Assembly (NCBI GenBank): GCA_943912855.1
Contig: CALTVC010000004.1
Location: forward strand, 124,001 to 188,000
DNA: 64,000 nt
From: an uncultured Flavobacterium sp.
Lineage (GTDB): Bacteria; Bacteroidota; Bacteroidia; Flavobacteriales; Flavobacteriaceae
Direction: 5' to 3'
Shown here: positions 61,688 to 64,000 of the stretch, piece after piece
Layout of the letters: the number at the start of each line of letters is the position of its first letter
Numbering within the stretch: the first letter of the stretch is position 1
The notes under the pieces: model-generated
The model's input: only the letters and a program-made list of their open reading frames with translations
What the model was told of the DNA's origin: nothing
The model's database searches: none
Translations under genes and position numbers: made by a program

Positions 61688-63409
61688 ATGGCCAACATCA
61701 ACGATTTCAAAATTTTGAATAAAAAATGTAATTCCTATTTCAACTTATTAGAAAAAGAAATAACTAAAGATATTTCACACTTAAACGATCAGAAAAAAAG
61801 ACGATTTGGATTCTATTTATTTATTTTAGAATCTATTTGCAATGTAAAAGACATTAATGACTTGGTAGAAATAATTACAGACCAAGAATTTAATGGTGAA
61901 ATTTTAGGATACAAAGATGAGGATCTTGGTATTGATGCAATATACATTGATGATGAAACTAATACTATAAATCTTTTCAATTTCAAGTACCGTGAAAAAT
62001 TCAACCCTGATCAAAAACAGAGTTTAAATGAATCATTCTTGAGCACGAAATTCACAAATTTAATCAAAACAGAATCAGTTAAAGGACTGACAGGAAAAAT
62101 CTTAGATAATGCCAAAATAATAATTGAAAAGTTAAATAGTAGCGAGATTTGGAAATTAAAACTATTCATAGTAAGTAATGAAAATAGAGAACTTAATGTA
62201 GAAAGTCCTGAAATTTCTCAACTAAGAGAATTATATGACTTAGAAACTGTAGCAATTGGTTTAGAAAGCATTACTAAGCTTATGTCACTTAGACCTGAAC
62301 CGATAAATGCTATAATTCACATTGAGAACGATTCAATTTTACCTTTTACTGAAAACAGTTTATCTTCATCAAAATCTTATGTGATTAAAATATCTGCAAA
62401 TGAATTATTAAGAATAAGCTCAAATGACAAAAGTTTGAGGGAAAATTATCAAATTGAAGATTACAAAAGTTTACCAAATGTTGATATGGAGTATAATCTC
62501 TTATTTGATAATGTAAGAGGCCTAATAGCGAGATCCAAATATAATGAAAATATTTTCTCAACATTAAGAGATGAGCCTAGTAGATTTTTCATGTATAACA
62601 ATGGTTTAACAATGACTGCTAAGAACATCATATCAGAATCTACAAATGCAAACAAGAAAGTAAAAATCATCATTGAAGACTTCCAAGTAGTGAATGGAGG
62701 ACAAACATTACGAACTTTACACAAATTCAACAAGCAGGATAAAGATAACATTAATAAATATTTATCTAAGTGTGAACTTCTAATTCGGATATTTAAAAGT
62801 GAAACACATAGTAACGTCAGAAATAAAATAGCAGAATATACAAATAGTCAAAATAAAATCTCCAATATTGATTTAAAATCATTGAGTGAAGAACAAATTC
62901 AAATAGAACAGTACTTAGATGAAGAAAATATTATATATGCGCGAAAGACTGGAGATTTAGGAATTAGCAGTGAAAAAAATTACACTCATAAAATCAGCAT
63001 GGAGAAATTTGGGCAAATACTTTTTGCTTTACAAGGCCATCCCGAAAAAGCTTCAAATCAAAAAAAACAAATATTTGACAAATACTACAATATCATATTC
63101 AGTCAATCAAATTTTAATATAAACAAGTCAGTCGAATTTGTAAAGCGATACTTTGAAATTAAAGAAATGTATGAGGAAAACGATAAAGAATATAAATCAA
63201 GTGATCAAAAAATCTTTTACATTTTATACCTAAGCGAACATCTAGATAACTCATTTAAAGAACAAATTGACATTTTAGAAGAGGCAATTATAGAATTTAA
63301 ACCCGAAAGCAAATCTGACATGGCGGATTCAAGAAAACTACTTCAATCAAAATTTAAAGATTTTTTAAATAAAAGAGTATCTATTAGTCATACTGATAGT
63401 ACCATATGA
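61688..63409 (+). CDS. AIPR family abortive-infection protein
   Basis: A 573-residue protein of the AIPR family. The N-terminal part (about 60-190) has a restriction-endonuclease-like pattern: YKDEDLGIDAIYIDDET ... INLFNFKYREK, with the Asp and the F.FKY strand as candidate catalytic residues. The AIPR core shows FFMYNNGLTMTAKNI, DFQVVNGGQTLRTLHKF and later AEYTNSQNKISNIDLKS. AIPR proteins were first known from lactococcal phage abortive infection and often accompany other defence genes. The gene is very AT-rich, on the opposite strand from its neighbours, and lies between the second mutL copy and DUF3467. A palindrome overlaps its stop codon. Confidence 0.88.
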   Translation: MANINDFKILNKKCNSYFNLLEKEITKDISHLNDQKKRRFGFYLFILESICNVKDINDLVEIITDQEFNGEILGYKDEDLGIDAIYIDDETNTINLFNFKYREKFNPDQKQSLNESFLSTKFTNLIKTESVKGLTGKILDNAKIIIEKLNSSEIWKLKLFIVSNENRELNVESPEISQLRELYDLETVAIGLESITKLMSLRPEPINAIIHIENDSILPFTENSLSSSKSYVIKISANELLRISSNDKSLRENYQIEDYKSLPNVDMEYNLLFDNVRGLIARSKYNENIFSTLRDEPSRFFMYNNGLTMTAKNIISESTNANKKVKIIIEDFQVVNGGQTLRTLHKFNKQDKDNINKYLSKCELLIRIFKSETHSNVRNKIAEYTNSQNKISNIDLKSLSEEQIQIEQYLDEENIIYARKTGDLGISSEKNYTHKISMEKFGQILFALQGHPEKASNQKKQIFDKYYNIIFSQSNFNINKSVEFVKRYFEIKEMYEENDKEYKSSDQKIFYILYLSEHLDNSFKEQIDILEEAIIEFKPESKSDMADSRKLLQSKFKDFLNKRVSISHTDSTI

Positions 63410-63416
63410 TACTATC
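63395..63416. promoter_or_regulatory. Orphan copy of the Fic palindrome at the AIPR stop codon
   Basis: GATAGTACCAT followed by ATGATACTATC: the same 22-bp palindrome as at 58634-58655 with one mismatch (ACC for ATC). It overlaps the TGA stop of the AIPR gene (63407-63409). No gene starts behind it. Could be a relic of a lost Fic-type gene or a site used by the Fic regulator. Confidence 0.75.
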
Positions 63417-63427
63417 ACTCATAACTT

Positions 63428-63598
63428 CATAAAAACAAAAACCCACTCTTTCGAGTGGGTTTTCTATATCTGTTACGCTTGTCCGGCAGGACCGAAATTT
63501 AGCGGCATGTGAGGCTGCTCTGTTTCGGTAATGATACCGTGGGCGCTCTCATAGCGGTGTATGTTTTCGGCCATGGCTTTCAGCAACCTTTTCGCATG
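63428..63598 (-). repeat. Original copy of the DUF3467 3' end repeat
   Basis: 171 bases comprising the last 42 codons of the DUF3467 gene and its terminator, repeated at 59661-59831 with one difference. Confidence 0.93.
63438..63463 (-). terminator. Terminator of the rpoC-DUF3467 operon
   Basis: AAAACCCACTC / GAGTGGGTTTT with a 4-base loop; on the minus strand it follows the DUF3467 stop codon and ends in a T-rich run. It also faces the convergent AIPR gene. Confidence 0.88.
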
Positions 63599-63784
63599 CT
63601 GTGGCGTAAGTACTATACGCGATTTAACCTTGGCTTTAGGCACACCCGGCATGATGTTTATAAAGTCCAGTATGAACTCAGTCGGAGAGTGGTTGATGAT
63701 GGCAAGGTTACTATACGTACCCTCTGCCGTTTGCTCATCAAGCTCTATGCTAAGTTGTGCTTGTTGCGGCTTCTGATCGCTCAT
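63473..63784 (-). CDS. DUF3467 domain-containing protein (intact copy)
   Basis: A 103-residue protein of the DUF3467 family, starting MSDQKPQQAQLSIELDEQTA. Conserved features are YSNLAIINHSPTEFILDFI and the basic helix VLTPQHAKRLLKAM. The gene starts four bases after the rpoC stop codon on the same strand, an arrangement seen throughout Bacteroidota. The function is unknown. Its last 42 codons are duplicated at 59706 as the tail of a MutL chimera. Confidence 0.93.
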   Translation of the reverse strand: MSDQKPQQAQLSIELDEQTAEGTYSNLAIINHSPTEFILDFINIMPGVPKAKVKSRIVLTPQHAKRLLKAMAENIHRYESAHGIITETEQPHMPLNFGPAGQA

Positions 63785-63787
63785 AAA

Positions 63788-64000
63788 TTAGAAATTAAAT
63801 TCTTCTTTAGGAGTTAGCAGTTCGTTGTAATCTTCTTTAGAACCTACGATAGTGTTATCGTAATCCCTCATACCTGTACCAGCAGGGATGCGGTGACCTA
63901 CGATTACGTTCTCTTTAAGGCCTTCAAGGAAGTCTACCTTACCTGCAACAGCAGCTTCGTTCAGTACTTTTGTAGTTTCCTGGAACGATGCAGCCGATAT
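63788..64000 (-). CDS. rpoC: DNA-directed RNA polymerase subunit beta', C-terminal end (cut by window edge)
   Basis: The last 70 codons of rpoC, with the rest beyond the right edge. The conserved end is clear: ISAASFQETTKVLNEAAVAG, KVDFLEGLKENVIVGHRIPA and GTGMRDYDN. The subunit forms the RNA polymerase active centre with RpoB. The stop codon is at 63788-63790 and the DUF3467 gene follows four bases later. Confidence 0.97.
   Translation of the reverse strand: MSAASFQETTKVLNEAAVAGKVDFLEGLKENVIVGHRIPAGTGMRDYDNTIVGSKEDYNELLTPKEEFNF

Noticed and set aside
56495..63598. Composite transposon or integrative element with attachment sites
   Set aside because: No transposase, integrase or terminal inverted repeats were found; the repeats are coding fragments of resident genes, in direct orientation.

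Overview
The window is chromosomal DNA from a member of the Bacteroidota, most likely the Flavobacteriaceae. The support is type IX secretion (T9SS) proteins with type A and type B C-terminal sorting domains, a PorZ homologue, a PorP/SprF-OmpA pair, Bacteroidota-type promoters (TTTG, 17-19 bases, TAnnTTTG), weak ribosome binding sites and many SusD-like short lipoprotein leaders ending in a cysteine. Most of the window is ordinary core genome with moderate GC. A few AT-rich stretches stand out (8.6-10.7, 38.8-40.2 and above all 57-63.4 kb). No tRNA, rRNA, CRISPR array, transposase or integrase was recognised.

Layout. 0-4.5 kb: an envelope chaperone operon (two parvulin-type lipoproteins, SurA-like protein) followed by a MoxR ATPase that runs off the left edge. 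4.7-8.5 kb: two small paralogous lipoproteins, then an OmpA-like protein and its PorP/SprF partner. 8.6-10.7 kb: an unknown gene and an erythromycin-esterase-like protein. 11-19.9 kb: prfC, beta carbonic anhydrase, two small outer-membrane barrels, methylmalonyl-CoA mutase (two subunits with a ParE/RelE-type toxin-antitoxin pair wedged between them), a DivIC/FtsB-like gene and udk. 20-26 kb: a T9SS cargo protein, metE divergent from an Lrp/AsnC regulator, and an alcohol dehydrogenase. 26.2-31.5 kb: a 1770-residue T9SS type B surface protein with twelve tandem repeats. 31.9-40.2 kb: a 59-residue DUF1737-like gene, a NUDIX-type regulator divergent from a GH2 glycosidase, two small secreted proteins, lepA, and a beta-helix membrane protein. 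40.2-46.8 kb: PorZ, two LVIVD-type lipoproteins, an SDR enzyme and a second T9SS cargo protein made of duplicated modules. 46.9-52.2 kb: parA-parB-DUF5683-dapB-lepB-wbqC. 52.2-56.9 kb (minus strand): mutL-rhomboid-rhomboid-EEP nuclease operon. 63.5-64 kb: 3' end of rpoC and the DUF3467 gene.

The most unusual part is 56.5-63.8 kb, between mutL and the rpoC-DUF3467 operon. Extra partial copies of the two flanking genes are scattered among three foreign, AT-rich cargo blocks: (A) a GYF-domain membrane protein, a lipoprotein and a class II Fic protein; (B) the C-terminal end of an HExxH metallopeptidase (probably a toxin tip) with a small secreted partner; (C) an AIPR-family abortive-infection protein. 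There are three copies of the mutL 5' end and two of the DUF3467 3' end. One pair is fused in frame into a MutL-DUF3467 chimera at a 5-base microhomology. All copies are in direct orientation, so homologous recombination could swap or remove cargo while leaving one intact mutL and one intact DUF3467. A long perfect palindrome flanks the Fic promoter twice and recurs at the end of the AIPR gene. I read this as a cassette-exchange hot spot for defence and toxin genes that uses fragments of its own flanking housekeeping genes as landing pads; that reading is inference, but the repeats and junctions are visible in the sequence.
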